From Mageeibacillus sp. UBA3781 (GTDB lineage Bacteria; Bacillota; Clostridia; Saccharofermentanales; Saccharofermentanaceae), in the NCBI GenBank assembly GCA_002368805.1, contig DFFH01000057.1, positions 15,308-51,086 of the forward strand: a stretch of DNA of 35,779 nucleotides, given 5' to 3'. The position numbers were made by a program, and so were the translations under genes. Shown here in pieces: positions 15,142 to 23,736 of the stretch. The notes below the pieces were generated by a model, which saw only the letters and a list, made by a program, of their open reading frames with translations, was not told the DNA's origin and did no database searches. Within the stretch, counting starts at the first letter, position 1; the number at the start of each line of letters is the position of its first letter.

Positions 15142-16125
15142 CACATATCCTTCAAATCGAACAGGTATTTGACGGCTCCTGTGATATTGGCGGGCCGCCT
15201 CCTGGTCTTTCTTCATCTGGGCTTGCAGCTCGTCCACAGAGGTAAACTGTGTCTCCGGACGGAGGAACTTCAGAAGCATTACTGTTCCCGTCGTCCCGTA
15301 AAGCTGATAGTGGCCGTCAAAGATCATCGTTTCGGTAAGCGGTGTGGTATCCTCTTTATTTACTGTCGGGCGCATCCCGATATTCGTGATACCCGGATAC
15401 ATCTTCCCGTCCAGAAGATACGCGGACGCATAGACGCCGAACTTCGGGATCATCTTCTGTTCCGGGATGCGGATATTTGCTGTCGGGAATCCGAGCTTTC
15501 TTCCGAGCTGCTGACCCTTTTCGACGATCCCCGAAAATGCGGTCGGATGGTCCAGGAGCTTCTCGGCCATATCCACATCTCCCGATGCGATCAGCTCACG
15601 GACCCAGCTCGAGGAGATCCTTCTGCCTTCGTAATTGATCGGATCGACGGAAACGACCGTGATCCCGTTCTTATCTCCCCAGTTCTGAAGTGTCTTAACA
15701 TCACCATGCCGGTCTTTCCCGAAGTGATAGTCGCGCCCGACAACGATGACTTTTGCATGCATCCAGCCCTTAAGGCAGACCTCCATAAAGGTCTCCGGAC
15801 TCATTCTCTTTACTCTTTCATTAAAAGGAAGCGCAAAGAGATCATCGATGCCCATGTGCGAGATCAAGCGGCATCTTTCCGGATAGGTCGTGATCAGATT
15901 CTTCTGGGATTTACTCGCCGGCGGATTCTCAAAGGTCTGTACCGCCGCGCGGATCTTCAAGTTCTTAGCCTGCTCGAGCATTGTCGAGAAGATCTTCTGA
16001 TGCCCCATATGGATCCCGTCAAAGTAGCCCAGCGCCACAGCACGAGAAACTGTACTCTCCGTCGCACTCGATGGTGTGGAGATCAGCTTGCCGTCTTTAT
16101 TGATGATGCAGTTCCATACGTTCAT
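15139..16125 (-). CDS. ribF: Bifunctional riboflavin kinase / FAD synthetase RibF
   Basis: RibF phosphorylates riboflavin to FMN and adenylylates FMN to FAD. The 328-residue product has an N-terminal nucleotidyltransferase domain with ALGYFDGIHMGHQKI (about 32-46), GRDYHFGKDRHGD and RRISSSWVRELI. The C-terminal flavokinase domain has GQQLGRKLGFPTANI, PKFGVYAS, TNIGMRPTV and a terminal LKFLRPETQFTSVDEL. Length and domain order are normal. The ATG follows the truB stop after one base. No FMN riboswitch was seen, which fits expression as part of the nusA-infB operon. Confidence 0.95.
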   Translation of the reverse strand: MNVWNCIINKDGKLISTPSSATESTVSRAVALGYFDGIHMGHQKIFSTMLEQAKNLKIRAAVQTFENPPASKSQKNLITTYPERCRLISHMGIDDLFALPFNERVKRMSPETFMEVCLKGWMHAKVIVVGRDYHFGKDRHGDVKTLQNWGDKNGITVVSVDPINYEGRRISSSWVRELIASGDVDMAEKLLDHPTAFSGIVEKGQQLGRKLGFPTANIRIPEQKMIPKFGVYASAYLLDGKMYPGITNIGMRPTVNKEDTTPLTETMIFDGHYQLYGTTGTVMLLKFLRPETQFTSVDELQAQMKKDQEAARQYHRSRQIPVRFEGYV

Positions 16126-16126
16126 A

Positions 16127-17083
16127 TTACGCGAAAACCCTTTCTTCGCGGATCAGGAGCCCCTCGTCCGACTGCTCGGAATAAATCACGGCGCACGGGC
16201 GATCCTCATGAAGCGCCAGCACACGTTCTCCTTCAGTGGCTCCTATGGCATACATTCTATCCTTAAATACCGAGAAATCAAGTTTTTTCCCATTTCTCAG
16301 ATCGATGGCTTCCTTTTCCGTGACAGATATCTTCGGAAGTCCGCTCATCGCTTCCGCCTCTTCCACTACAAAAGCACTGTCACCGCTACTGTATCGTCTT
16401 TCGATTTCTTCCAGGGGAAGTGCCTGTTCCACGGAAAAAGCACCGCTGGACAGTCGTCTCAGCGATTCACAGTACGCGCCGGTCCCTAAGTCATTTCCGA
16501 TATCTTCGCAGAGGGTGCGGATGTAGGTTCCCTTACTGCAGTGCACGTCCATCAGGACATGTATCAGCTCCTCTTTCTCAAAGATGTCCTTAATTTCAAT
16601 ACTGAAGATGGTTACTTTTCTTTGGGGGATCTCGACGGACTGGCCTTTGCGCGCGTAGTCATACGCCGGGCGGCCGTTGATCTTGATGGCGGAATAGACG
16701 GACGGGACCTGTGTGATCTCCCCGATCATCTTCTTCACGCTTTCGCGGATCTTTCCCGCATCATCGGAAAGAAACGCCTGTTTTTCAGTCTCATCAGGGA
16801 TCTTTCCGCCCACTGCCTCGCCTTCGATATCTCCGGTAGATGTGATTTTACCAAGGACCATCTCTGCACGGTACGTCTTCTCGTCATTTTCCATATAGCG
16901 CAGCACACGCGTACCACGGCCCACCGCCACTGCCAGAAGGCCTGTGGCAAAAGGGTCCAGCGTACCGGCATGTCCGGCTTTCTTTACACCGAATATTTTT
17001 CGGATACGGGATGTGACCGAAAATGATGTCATGCCCTCCGGCTTATCCACCAGAACGATTCCACTCGGAGTATTATCGGTCAT
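16127..17083 (-). CDS. truB: tRNA pseudouridine-55 synthase TruB
   Basis: TruB converts U55 in the tRNA T-loop to pseudouridine. The 318-residue product has the N-terminal GIVLVDKPEGMTSFSV. The catalytic-Asp motif is GHAGTLDPFATGLL (about 37-50). It also has VPSVYSAIKINGRPAYDYAR and DVHCSKGTYIRTLCEDIG, all TruB hallmarks. A C-terminal PUA-like extension follows. The ATG overlaps the nrnA stop by 4 bp and ribF follows after one base, so it lies in a tightly coupled operon. The family is certain. Confidence 0.97.
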   Translation of the reverse strand: MTDNTPSGIVLVDKPEGMTSFSVTSRIRKIFGVKKAGHAGTLDPFATGLLAVAVGRGTRVLRYMENDEKTYRAEMVLGKITSTGDIEGEAVGGKIPDETEKQAFLSDDAGKIRESVKKMIGEITQVPSVYSAIKINGRPAYDYARKGQSVEIPQRKVTIFSIEIKDIFEKEELIHVLMDVHCSKGTYIRTLCEDIGNDLGTGAYCESLRRLSSGAFSVEQALPLEEIERRYSSGDSAFVVEEAEAMSGLPKISVTEKEAIDLRNGKKLDFSVFKDRMYAIGATEGERVLALHEDRPCAVIYSEQSDEGLLIREERVFA

Positions 17084-18105
17084 GTTCTCTCCAGAAAAGC
17101 ACTTGCCTGCTCGACTATTTTCTCGGCGAAAGTATCGATATCCACGTTTTTCCCGGAGAATCCGGCCGCTCTGTGATGTCCGCCGCCGCCCATCTTCTGG
17201 GCAAATTCAGCCGCATCAAATCCGACTTTCGTTCTAAGATTGACGCGGAGTTCCTCATTCTCAGTCTCGCGGATAACGAATGAGGCGAGGACTGTATCGA
17301 TATCTCTGAGGATATTGACGATACCGTCGGCTGCACCTTCCGGCGCATTTGTCTCGGCCATCATCTTCTTGGTGATCTTGGTCACAGCGATCTTTCCGTC
17401 AGCAAAGAGTTTCATATTCGAAAGTGCCATGCCATGAAGACGTACTTTTCCTTCACAGGTCTCATCGAATAGATGATATGCGTTGTCTGTTACATTCGCA
17501 CCGCGCTCCATCAGGTCCGCTGCGGTGTGAAATGTACTCGGTCTTGTATTCTCATAGGAAAAGCGCCCGGAATCAGACTGGATGCCTACCATCAGGCAGT
17601 CCGCCTCAAAACGGCCGATCAATTTCACATCGAACTTCTCTTCCCACTGTCTAAGAAGAAGGTACATCAGTTCCGCGCAGGATGCGGACTTCCCGTCCAC
17701 ATACGAGATATCCGCTTCCGGAGATGCGGAGATATGGTGGTCTAATACGACTTTCTTCTTGGCATTGGAGTAGAGGGACTCTGCTTTTCCCATGCGGCTG
17801 CCCTCCGAGCAGTCCACAGCAAATGCCAGTCCCTGACGTGATCTGATCTCTTCTTCGTTATCTTCAGTGACGACCGTGATAAGGTCGTCCGGAACGTTCA
17901 TAAATGAGAGCCTCGGCGGGATCTGCCAGTCCAGGATCACCGATGCACGGTACCCGAGTTTTCTCAGCGAAGAGGCAAGCGCTACGGCCGTGCCCACACA
18001 ATCGCCGTCCACCCGGGCATGCGGGAAGATCTGCACTTCCTTCTCTTTATCCGAAGGAAGATAGTCCAGCACGAGGCCGGAGTACTCATTCATGGTTTCC
18101 TGCAC
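17080..18105 (-). CDS. nrnA: DHH-family phosphoesterase NrnA (oligoribonuclease / pAp phosphatase)
   Basis: NrnA is a manganese-dependent DHH/DHHA1 phosphoesterase that degrades short oligoribonucleotides and dephosphorylates pAp. The 341-residue product has the metal-binding motifs in order: HARVDGDCVGTAVAL (about 28-42), AFAVDCSEG, VVLDHHISASPEAD, and the C-terminal DHHA1 GGGGHHRAAGF. The position between rbfA and truB is the usual one in Firmicutes. The start appears to be GTG at 18105, nine bases after AAGGAGG inside the rbfA end. An ATG at 18093 is also possible. It overlaps rbfA by 20 bp and truB by 4 bp. Confidence 0.92.
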   Translation of the reverse strand: MQETMNEYSGLVLDYLPSDKEKEVQIFPHARVDGDCVGTAVALASSLRKLGYRASVILDWQIPPRLSFMNVPDDLITVVTEDNEEEIRSRQGLAFAVDCSEGSRMGKAESLYSNAKKKVVLDHHISASPEADISYVDGKSASCAELMYLLLRQWEEKFDVKLIGRFEADCLMVGIQSDSGRFSYENTRPSTFHTAADLMERGANVTDNAYHLFDETCEGKVRLHGMALSNMKLFADGKIAVTKITKKMMAETNAPEGAADGIVNILRDIDTVLASFVIRETENEELRVNLRTKVGFDAAEFAQKMGGGGHHRAAGFSGKNVDIDTFAEKIVEQASAFLERT

Positions 18106-18460
18106 GTTCCTGATCCTCCTTGATCGTACGGTCGATCAGATTCATAAGATCCATGCCCTTCTCGATCGATTCATCCAGCTTGAAGTGAAGTTCCGGTGCG
18201 ACACGAAGTTTGATACGCTTCGCGATCTGGGAACGTATGAAGCCGGAAGCACGATTAACGGCCTCCATGCATTCTCTTTTCTCCTGCTGGGAACCATATA
18301 CCGAGAGGAATACAGTTGCATGGGTCAGATCTGAGGACATGCGTACTTCCATGACGGAAGTCATCATCGGGATACGCGGATCCTTGACTTCCGTCAGCAG
18401 AAGCTGCGAAATGACTTTCTGTATCTCATCGCCCACACGGGCGGCACGATTTTGTCTCAT
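18086..18460 (-). CDS. rbfA: Ribosome-binding factor A RbfA
   Basis: RbfA binds immature 30S subunits and aids 16S rRNA 5'-end processing. The 124-residue product has the family's KH-like fold pattern: N-terminal RAARVGDEIQKVISQLL, EVKDPRIPMMTSVMEVRMSSDLTHATVFLSVYG read in parts, RSQIAKRIKLRVAPELHF and a final KGMDLMNLIDRTI. Length is typical. It lies 18 bp after infB, with CAGGAGAG before the ATG. Its 3' end encodes the ribosome site of nrnA. Confidence 0.95.
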   Translation of the reverse strand: MRQNRAARVGDEIQKVISQLLLTEVKDPRIPMMTSVMEVRMSSDLTHATVFLSVYGSQQEKRECMEAVNRASGFIRSQIAKRIKLRVAPELHFKLDESIEKGMDLMNLIDRTIKEDQERAGNHE

Positions 18461-18478
18461 ACACTCTCCTGGTACGGA

Positions 18479-21316
18479 TTACTTTCTCTTAATTTCCTGC
18501 ATCTCGAAGACTTCGATGATATCGCCTTCTTCGATGTCGTTGTAGTTCTCGATCGAGATACCGCACTCATAGCCGGCTGCTACTTCCTTCGCGTCATCCT
18601 TGAAGCGCTTGAGGGAAGCAAGCTTGCCCTGGTGGACTACGATGCCGTTTCTTACGACACGTACTTCAGATGTACGCAGGACCTTACCATCCTTAACGTA
18701 TGCACCACCGATCGTACCGACAGAAGATACCTTGAAGGTCTGACGGATCTCGACATGACCGAGGATAACCTCTTCGAACTGTGGCTTGAGCATACCGCGC
18801 ATAGCAGCCTCGATATCTTCGATCGCGTTATAGATAACGCTGTAAAGCTTGATATCTACGCCGACTTCCTTAGCCTGCTCGACCACGATCGCGGAAGGAC
18901 GGACATTGAAGCCGATGATGATCGCATTGGATACATCCGCCAGCGTAACATCGGACTCGGTGATCGTTCCGACACCGCCATGGATGACCTTTACGCGTAC
19001 TTCGTCGTTCGTGAGCTTCTCGAGAGACTGGGTGACCGCCTCGACAGAACCCTGAACGTCTGCCTTGATGATAAGGTTGAGATCCTTGATCTCGCCCTCG
19101 GCAAGTACCTGGGACAGATTCTCAAGAGTCATTCTCGAAGACTTATGCAGCTGTTCTTCTCTCTGCTTGATACGGCGTTTCTCAACGAGCTGTCTTGCCA
19201 TCTTTTCATCGGTTACGGCATAGAAAGTCTCGCCGGCTTCCGGTACTTCCGGAAGACCTAAGATCTCGACAGGAACGGACGGGCCGGCCTTCTTCTGCAG
19301 CGCACCGTTTTCATCGTACATCGCACGGATGTGACCGAAGATCGGACCTGTAACGAGAGTATCACCGGATCTGAGAGTACCACGCTGAACGAGTACAGTC
19401 GCAACCGGACCTCTGTTCTTATCAAGTTTTGCCTCGATGACAGTACCCTTTGCCTGACGCTTCGGATCAGCCTTGAGCTCCATGACATCTGCGGTAAGCA
19501 GTACCATCTCAAGGAGTTCATCGATACCTTCACCGGTCTTGGAAGATACGGGAACCATGATCGTGGATCCGCCCCACTCTTCCGGAAGGAGATCATGTGT
19601 GGCAAGCTCCTGCTTGACCTTGTCGATATTGGCGCCGACCTTATCGATCTTCGTAATAGCTACGATGATCTCGGTATTTGCGGCACGCGCGTGGTTGATC
19701 GCCTCGATCGTCTGCGGCATGACACCGTCATCAGCAGCAACAACGAGGATCGCGATATCGGTTACCTGAGCACCACGGGCACGCATTGTAGTAAATGCTT
19801 CGTGACCCGGTGTATCGAGGAAGGTGATCTGACGGCCTTTGCAGCGGACGGTGTACGCACCGATGTGCTGTGTGATACCGCCGGCCTCACCCTTAACAAC
19901 GGATGTCGAACGGATCTTGTCGAGGAGCGATGTTTTACCATGGTCAACGTGACCCATGACAACAACGATCGGCGGACGCGGCTTCATGTTCTCTTCGTTA
20001 TCTTCACCTTCATCGAAGAGGATATCTTCCTCGGTGACCTCCACGATCGGCTCGGTCGTGATTCCGTACTCGCCAGCTACAAGAGCTGCTGTATCGTAAT
20101 CGAGTTCCTGGTTCAAGGTTACCAGCATACCCATCATCATGAGTGTCTTGATGACATCTGCGGATCTCTTTCCGAGACCGTCAGCAAGATCCTTTACCGT
20201 GATAAACGGCGGGAGCTCAACATGTGTCAGCTGGGGCTTTACGACCGGTGCCGCCACGAAAGACTGGCGCTTCACCTTCTTCTTGCCCTTGCCGCCCATG
20301 TACATCGAATCAAGAGCCTCATCATTGGAGAGGATATCCGATGCATTACCGGTAAACTGGTTGGTGCGCTTATTGCCGGAACGGCGGTCGTTATTGATCG
20401 AAGAAGACTTCTGGTTATCCTTCTTGGAGTCTGCCTTCGGATCCTTTCTGGACTTCTCGTAAGCATCGCGGGCGGCAAAGTTTGCCTTCTCCTTTGTTGC
20501 TTCCGGCGGGAGATCCTGCTTCGGCTTAGAGGATCTCTTCGGCTGGTTTCTGTTATTGTTGTAGATCTCGTCGTCATCCTTATCCTTCGGAGGGAATCCG
20601 CCGAAACCGCCACGGTTGCCACCTCGGTTTCCATTAAAGCCGCCGTTATTCGGACGTCCGCCCTGCGGTCTGTCGGAGTGATAGGAGGAACCGGATCTCT
20701 GTCCGCCCTGATATCCGCCGGATCTTCCACCATCTCTCGGACGTACAAATGTGGAAGTCTCACGTGTATAACCGGCAGAAGGTGCTTTTACCACCGCGGA
20801 ACTAAGCTTGGGTGCTTCCTTTACCGGCTCCTTCGGTGTTTCTTTCGCAACTTCCTTCGGAGCTTCCGGAGCCTTTACTTTAACTTCTTCCTTAGCGGGA
20901 GATGCTTCCTTCTTCGGAGTCTCGGAAGGAGCCTCCGCAGGCTTTTCTTCTTTTTCCGCCTTCGGAGCAGCCTTAGCAGGAGCCTTCTCTTTCACCGGCT
21001 CTTCTGTCTTTACTGCCTTTGCAGCCGTCTTCTTCGGAGCTTCCTCCGCTTTTTCCTTCGGAGCTGCCTTAGCTGTCTCCTTCGGAGCTACAGCCGGCTC
21101 TTCCTTTTTCGGAGCTTCGGCAACCGGTGCCGGTTCTTTCTCCGGAGCAGGAGCAGCTTCTTCAACCGGAGGTTTCTTGGCCTTCTTGTTTACACGGCCG
21201 ACACGGAGAGTCTTCGTTCCGGAAATACCGCTGACGGTCTTCTGTGGAACCATCGACTCCGTCTTGTTCTGTGTAGAGTCTTCCGTCTTGGATGTTTTCT
21301 TCTCTTTTTCTGCCAT
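18479..21316 (-). CDS. infB: Translation initiation factor IF-2
   Basis: IF-2 is the GTPase that delivers fMet-tRNA to the 30S subunit and promotes subunit joining. The 945-residue product has a long N-terminal region rich in Lys, Ala, Pro and Glu (about 45-170). A Gly/Arg/Asn-rich stretch follows (about 195-245), and then the IF2_N module. The G domain has GHVDHGKT (about 455-462), DTPGHEAF (about 501-508) and a G4 motif reading TKID (about 555-558) rather than NKID. Domains II to IV follow at the C-terminus. The second ATG (21316), five bases after AGGAGG, fits better than the first (21319, two bases). It lies between ylxQ and rbfA, the standard order. Confidence 0.97.
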   Translation of the reverse strand: MAEKEKKTSKTEDSTQNKTESMVPQKTVSGISGTKTLRVGRVNKKAKKPPVEEAAPAPEKEPAPVAEAPKKEEPAVAPKETAKAAPKEKAEEAPKKTAAKAVKTEEPVKEKAPAKAAPKAEKEEKPAEAPSETPKKEASPAKEEVKVKAPEAPKEVAKETPKEPVKEAPKLSSAVVKAPSAGYTRETSTFVRPRDGGRSGGYQGGQRSGSSYHSDRPQGGRPNNGGFNGNRGGNRGGFGGFPPKDKDDDEIYNNNRNQPKRSSKPKQDLPPEATKEKANFAARDAYEKSRKDPKADSKKDNQKSSSINNDRRSGNKRTNQFTGNASDILSNDEALDSMYMGGKGKKKVKRQSFVAAPVVKPQLTHVELPPFITVKDLADGLGKRSADVIKTLMMMGMLVTLNQELDYDTAALVAGEYGITTEPIVEVTEEDILFDEGEDNEENMKPRPPIVVVMGHVDHGKTSLLDKIRSTSVVKGEAGGITQHIGAYTVRCKGRQITFLDTPGHEAFTTMRARGAQVTDIAILVVAADDGVMPQTIEAINHARAANTEIIVAITKIDKVGANIDKVKQELATHDLLPEEWGGSTIMVPVSSKTGEGIDELLEMVLLTADVMELKADPKRQAKGTVIEAKLDKNRGPVATVLVQRGTLRSGDTLVTGPIFGHIRAMYDENGALQKKAGPSVPVEILGLPEVPEAGETFYAVTDEKMARQLVEKRRIKQREEQLHKSSRMTLENLSQVLAEGEIKDLNLIIKADVQGSVEAVTQSLEKLTNDEVRVKVIHGGVGTITESDVTLADVSNAIIIGFNVRPSAIVVEQAKEVGVDIKLYSVIYNAIEDIEAAMRGMLKPQFEEVILGHVEIRQTFKVSSVGTIGGAYVKDGKVLRTSEVRVVRNGIVVHQGKLASLKRFKDDAKEVAAGYECGISIENYNDIEEGDIIEVFEMQEIKRK

Positions 21317-21329
21317 CATTTCCTCCTGT

Positions 21330-21689
21330 TTATTCCGCAGAACCTGCGGCCTTTTCGTTCTTACTCAGTTCATCGATCAGGGTGGTGAGCTTTTCTCCCA
21401 TGCCCGGATCAAGTATCGCGATCGCGATCCTGTGATCCTTTCCGATCGCTCTTCCCAGTTCTTCTGCTGTCGCAAAAGTCCGAAGAGTTACCTCTTCATC
21501 CTTTGCCACCCGTGCGAGCTTTTCTTTCTGCTTTTCCGAGCCATCTTCCGAAAGAATCAGAAGTTCTGCGGCTCCGGATCGCATCGCCAGCTCGACGGCA
21601 TCAAAACCGGATGTCAGGATGCCTGCCCGAAACGAAAGTCCGATCGAGCTCAGCACTCTTTCTTTTGTAACGGGACGATCCTTCTTCAT
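21330..21689 (-). CDS. ylxQ: L7Ae-family ribosomal protein-like YlxQ
   Basis: YlxQ is a small L7Ae/L30e-like protein believed to bind kink-turn-type RNA. The 119-residue product has the fold's typical order: an early SSIGLSFRAGILTSGFDAVELAMRSG segment read in parts, a beta strand AELLILSEDGS, a helix KQKEKLARVAKDEEV, and TAEELGRAIGKDHRIAIAILDPGM near the end. The position between ylxR and infB is the standard nusA-operon position. Its ATG overlaps the ylxR stop by 4 bp. The precise RNA target is unknown to me. Confidence 0.88.
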   Translation of the reverse strand: MKKDRPVTKERVLSSIGLSFRAGILTSGFDAVELAMRSGAAELLILSEDGSEKQKEKLARVAKDEEVTLRTFATAEELGRAIGKDHRIAIAILDPGMGEKLTTLIDELSKNEKAAGSAE

Positions 21690-21961
21690 TTCTCCGGAGC
21701 GTCCTCCTTCACCTGATCCAGCTGCGGCCGGATCGTATCGGGATCCACTTTTCTGTGAAGCCCCCGGTCAAACTGCTGATGTTCGACCGCTTTCTTCATA
21801 CACTCCGGGTTATGGCAGACATAGGCGCCTCTTCCGGGCATTCTTCCCGTCGGATCCACCTGGACCGTACCATCTGCCGATGCCACGATACGGATCAGAT
21901 CCTTTTTGGCGAACCGCTCGCGGCAGCTCACGCACATTCTCATGGGTATCTTCTTTGCCAT
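21686..21961 (-). CDS. ylxR: YlxR-family nucleic-acid-binding protein (DUF448)
   Basis: YlxR is a small basic protein encoded beside nusA in many bacteria. Its structure suggests RNA binding, and a regulatory or RNase P-related role has been proposed. The 91-residue product has the family pattern PMRMCVSCRERFAKKDLIRIV, followed by DPTGRMPGRGAYVCHNPECMKKA, both read in parts. Two Cys pairs (CVSC and CHNPEC) are present. It lies 21 bp after nusA and overlaps ylxQ by 4 bp. The family is sure; the function is not. Confidence 0.92.
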   Translation of the reverse strand: MAKKIPMRMCVSCRERFAKKDLIRIVASADGTVQVDPTGRMPGRGAYVCHNPECMKKAVEHQQFDRGLHRKVDPDTIRPQLDQVKEDAPEK

Positions 21962-21982
21962 AGTGCCGGGGTCCTGTCTTTC

Positions 21983-23125
21983 TTATGCCTTCTCCTCAGA
22001 AGAAGTCTCATCGTCATCCGCAACAGTGAAGTTTGCGACGAAGTCATTCTGAACCATCTGCTGGAACTGGGATGTGCTCTTGATGTCGATCTTCCAGCCG
22101 GTAAGTCTTGCAGCAAGACGTACGTTCTGTCCGGAACGTCCGATCGCCAGCGAGTACTGCTGATCCGGAACAACTACCTGAGCGTTCTTCTCCTGAGTAC
22201 CGTCTTCGTTAGTGATGATCTCAGCATCGACTCTCTCGACCTTCGCCGGAGAAAGCGCATTGCTGATATATACTGCCGGATCGTCAGAATAAGCGATCAC
22301 ATCGATCTTCTCATTGCCGAGTTCATCCATGATAGCCTGGATACGTGCACCTCTCTGGCCAACGCATGCGCCGAGCGGATCTACATCCGGGTCACGGGAG
22401 ATAACAGCAACCTTGGAACGGGAGCCTGCCTCACGGGCAACAGATACGATCTCGACGATACCGTCGTGGATCTCCGGAACTTCCTTCTCGAGGAGTTTCT
22501 TAACGAGGTTCGGGTGACTTCTGGAAACGATGATCACCGGGCGCTCCTTTTGTGTCTCCACACGGAGGATAAGGAACTTCATTCTCTTATTAAAGGAATA
22601 ATCCTCGTCTTTTACCTGTTCCTGTCTCGGAAGTGTAGCTTCTGCACGTCCGATATCAACGAATACGAAACGGTTATCAGATCTCTGGATCACACCGCTT
22701 GCCAGCTCACCGATCTTGTCGGAGAACTCAGACTGGATACGGTCATTCTCTGTATCACGAAGTTTCTTGCTGATCGCAGCCTTAGCAGCACCTGCTGCCA
22801 GACGTCCGAGAGACTCTACATCGATCGTCATCTCGATGGTGTCGCCCTCTTCCAGATCCGGGTCGATCTCTTTTGCCTCGGCAAGGGAGATCTGTGTCTT
22901 CGGGTTGGTAACCTCAGAGACAACTTCTACGACTTCATATACGTACATGTCACCGGTCTCACGATCGATCTCCGCAAAAACCTGCTCGTTCTGCTTTGCA
23001 TCCGAGAATTCTCTCTTAAATGCCGCTACGATAGCTTCCTCGATCGCCTCGAAGAGTACTTCCTCATCGATGCCTCTTTCTTTTGCCAATGCGTGGATCG
23101 CCTGCAACAGTTCTTCGTTTTTCAT
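21983..23125 (-). CDS. nusA: Transcription termination/antitermination factor NusA
   Basis: NusA binds RNA polymerase and nascent RNA, promoting pausing and hairpin-dependent termination or antitermination. The 380-residue product has the N-terminal polymerase-binding domain (IDEEVLFEAIEEAIVAAFKREF region). An S1 domain follows (VIQRSDNRFVFVDIGRAEATLP region), then KH1 (GACVGQRGARIQAI) and KH2 (SLAIGRSGQNVRLAARLTGWKIDI), all read in parts. The short acidic C-terminus and lack of E. coli-type repeats are normal for Gram-positives. AAGGAGA precedes the ATG. It lies 34 bp after rimP. Confidence 0.97.
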   Translation of the reverse strand: MKNEELLQAIHALAKERGIDEEVLFEAIEEAIVAAFKREFSDAKQNEQVFAEIDRETGDMYVYEVVEVVSEVTNPKTQISLAEAKEIDPDLEEGDTIEMTIDVESLGRLAAGAAKAAISKKLRDTENDRIQSEFSDKIGELASGVIQRSDNRFVFVDIGRAEATLPRQEQVKDEDYSFNKRMKFLILRVETQKERPVIIVSRSHPNLVKKLLEKEVPEIHDGIVEIVSVAREAGSRSKVAVISRDPDVDPLGACVGQRGARIQAIMDELGNEKIDVIAYSDDPAVYISNALSPAKVERVDAEIITNEDGTQEKNAQVVVPDQQYSLAIGRSGQNVRLAARLTGWKIDIKSTSQFQQMVQNDFVANFTVADDDETSSEEKA

Positions 23126-23159
23126 AAACTTTCTCCTTTATCCCGTTTTGTTGCCAAAA

Positions 23160-23621
23160 TTAAAAACGTAGTGTTCTCTGTGCCTTACTGATCTTCGACC
23201 ACTCAAGTTCAAGTGTCTTTTCTCCGACCTTAAGCACCAGTCCATCTTCCCCGGCACTCTCGATAATGCCCTCGACATGTTTGCTTCCGTCGATCGGAGC
23301 GAACAGAGATACCTCTATCTCCTCGCCCATATGACGGACATAGTCCGAAAGCGAAGCAAATGGTCTCGTCGCTCCCGGGGATGAGACTTCAAAATAATCC
23401 GGATCCGCATGCAGTTTTCCGTCAAGTGCGGCATCTACTTCCCTGCTGACTGCCTCGCAGTCTTCGATCGAGATTCCGCCGCGCTTGTCGATAAAGATCC
23501 GAAGGAAGTAATACTGTCCCTCTTTCTTGTACTCACAGTCCACGAGGTCAAAACCCATCGACTTTACGATCGGCTCTGCCAGTTCAAATGCTTCCTGTGC
23601 GACTTTAGATCTTCCCGCCAT
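23160..23621 (-). CDS. rimP: Ribosome maturation factor RimP
   Basis: RimP acts in 30S subunit maturation. The 153-residue product has the N-terminal VAQEAFELAEPIVKSMGFDLVDCEYKKEG and YFLRIFIDKRGGISIEDCEAVSREV, both read in parts, and the family's VSSPGATRPF motif in mid-protein. A C-terminal SH3-like domain follows. I chose the ATG at 23621 (MAGRSK), preceded by GGAGG four bases away, over an upstream start that would add 16 atypical residues. It is the first gene of the nusA operon. A terminator-like hairpin lies in its short leader. Confidence 0.93.
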   Translation of the reverse strand: MAGRSKVAQEAFELAEPIVKSMGFDLVDCEYKKEGQYYFLRIFIDKRGGISIEDCEAVSREVDAALDGKLHADPDYFEVSSPGATRPFASLSDYVRHMGEEIEVSLFAPIDGSKHVEGIIESAGEDGLVLKVGEKTLELEWSKISKAQRTLRF

Positions 23622-23643
23622 GTTTCCTCCATGCTTTTCTGAT

Positions 23644-23671
23644 AAACAAAAGAGCGGGCCAAGACCCACTC
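23644..23671 (-). terminator. Terminator-like hairpin in the rimP-nusA leader
   Basis: On the minus strand, GAGTGGG (23665-23671) pairs with CCCGCTC (23652-23658) around the loop TCTTGG, including one G-U pair. It is followed by TTTTGTTT (23644-23651). It lies about 15 bases before the rimP ribosome site and after the presumed promoter. The stem is short and the U-tract is broken, so it would be a weak or factor-dependent terminator. Confidence 0.6.
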
Positions 23672-23686
23672 TAAAATGTCAAATCT

Positions 23687-23695
23687 ATTCTAGCA
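23687..23695 (-). promoter_or_regulatory. Candidate extended -10 promoter for the rimP-nusA operon
   Basis: The minus strand has TGCTAGAAT, an extended -10 (TG-n-TAGAAT), at 23687-23695. No good -35 lies 17 bases upstream, but extended -10 promoters can work without one. Initiation would be near 23680, putting the leader hairpin at the start of the transcript. A perfect TTGACA at 23677-23682 has no -10 at the right distance. Confidence 0.4.
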
Positions 23696-23736
23696 ATAGT
23701 ATGTTAACACTAAAAACTGTATAATGCAACGCTTTT

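Noticed and set aside
19331..21388. A 685-codon plus-strand open frame opposite infB
   Set aside because: It mirrors the biased codon use and Ala/Lys/Glu repeats of IF-2. Its product is Arg/Leu/Cys-rich with no family features, and no ribosome site or promoter fits.
23677..23682. Perfect TTGACA on the minus strand upstream of rimP
   Set aside because: The position 17 bases downstream is the GC-rich leader hairpin; no -10 element is present.
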